Of a DNA stretch of 64,000 nucleotides, positions 63,436 through 64,000 are shown in pieces. A model generated the notes under the pieces. That model had not been told where the DNA came from. It ran no database searches and saw nothing but the letters and a program-made list of their open reading frames with translations. The first letter of the stretch is position 1. Each line of letters begins with the position of its first letter. Source of the DNA: Undaria pinnatifida (taxonomy: Eukaryota; Sar; Phaeophyceae; Laminariales; Alariaceae). Where the stretch lies: assembly GCA_012845835.1 (NCBI GenBank), contig JABAKD010000028.1, positions 3,628,242 to 3,692,241 on the forward strand, given 5' to 3'. The translations under genes were made by a program, and so were the position numbers.

Positions 63436-63524
63436 TTAACCCCTTTAGAGCCCCCGAACCCCTCCCGATACTAAATCCAAGTAACTTTGTCCTCAAAACG
63501 GGTTTCCAGTTGTAAAGGGGTTAA
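63436..63524 (-). mobile_element. TTAA-flanked MITE, copy 5 (inverted)
   Basis: TTAACCCCTTTAGAGCCCCC to TTGTAAAGGGGTTAA with perfect TTAA at both ends, 89 bp. Best preserved termini of the set. Confidence 0.9.
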
Positions 63525-63814
63525 TACGAAAAGGGATAGTCTGTATGGTTAGCTACGCTGCACCAAAAAAAAATCGCCGAAAACGTGTTTTTGTCCGTGA
63601 GGTGCAGAGTCCCTCGCTCGCGCGATATTGATGGCCAAGACACCGGTGGGTGAAAATTGGGGGTACCCCCCTTATCGTGGCCTTGATCCGCAGTTTTTGG
63701 CATGTTTTGTAGCGTCGTTGCCAACCAACGCCAACCCCAATAATACACAAAATGTTTACGGCGTCGGTGCCAACCGAGGCCAACTATTATACATACCAGT
63801 ATATATTTAAGAGG

Positions 63815-63945
63815 GGGGGGGTGTTCATTTCATGCATAGCCGTCGTCTCAAAAAGACCATTGACTCTCGCATCCTTACAATGCCGGGACGGAGCACGTCG
63901 GGTTTCCATCGACCAGGCAGGGGGGGGGGGGGGGGGGGGGGGGTT
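63815..63945. repeat. Poly-G-containing dispersed repeat, copy 3
   Basis: ATGCCGGGACGGAGCACGTCGGGTTTCC and ACCAGGCAGG match 62860-62905; it is flanked by G-runs at 63812-63821 and 63919-63943. Confidence 0.8.
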
Positions 63946-64000
63946 CAACAACGGAAAATAACAATGGGAAAGCGAAACGGCAACAGGATTAAAAAATTGA

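Overview
This window is nuclear DNA from a eukaryote with large, repeat-filled introns. Evidence: a multi-exon gene spread over 26 kb with GT/AG introns, LTR and non-LTR retroelements, tRNA-derived SINEs, MITEs and many long micro- and minisatellites. There are no operons, ribosome-binding sites or other prokaryotic features. The deduced tyrosinase architecture and the retroelement types suggest a photosynthetic stramenopile, possibly a brown alga or relative. That placement is inference from protein style only and was not tested against any database.

Layout. 0-2.2 kb: a decayed copia-family LTR, a hexanucleotide microsatellite and a G-rich polypurine block. 2.2-6.3 kb: a frame-broken non-LTR retroelement with a RING-like finger, reverse transcriptase motifs (DCSNVFNTV, YMDD) and a C-terminal region interrupted by about 0.55 kb containing an LTR-like repeat. 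6.4-7.5 kb: a minisatellite split by a SINE. 7.5-13.25 kb: a 5'-truncated Ty3/gypsy element (protease, RT, RNase H, integrase, chromodomain, and a further C-terminal module), broken by stops and frameshifts. 14.1-15.4 kb: LTR and repeat relics. 17.1-18.9 kb: a young, intact non-autonomous LTR element (TRIM type) with a 4-bp target duplication. 19.3-21.1 kb: dispersed repeat, (AAC)n, tRNA-like repeats. 21.8-25.4 kb: a deleted copia element on the minus strand with both LTRs, nested in an older repeat whose uninterrupted relative lies at 14.6 kb. 25.5-30.9 kb: repeats, no gene recognised.

Minus strand, 57.0 to 31.0 kb: the main gene, a tyrosinase-like type 3 copper oxidase. Ten exons join in frame (intron phases all agree) into 717 codons: a poly-Gln cytosolic tail, a membrane anchor, a beta-rich N-terminal domain, CuA, and a CuB site whose HxxxH pair is carried by a 48-nt micro-exon. 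The introns hold SINEs, TTAA-flanked MITEs, minisatellites and most of the copies of a near-palindromic 9-mer, TACCWGGTA.

Downstream (57-64 kb): the terminal exon of an inositol-phosphatase-superfamily gene (3'(2'),5'-bisphosphate nucleotidase type) on the minus strand at 60.06-60.33 kb, two weak candidate exons near 59.3-59.6 kb, an (AAT)n array, and poly-G-containing repeats to the end. The two recognised host genes share a strand, but nothing in the sequence shows a functional link between them.
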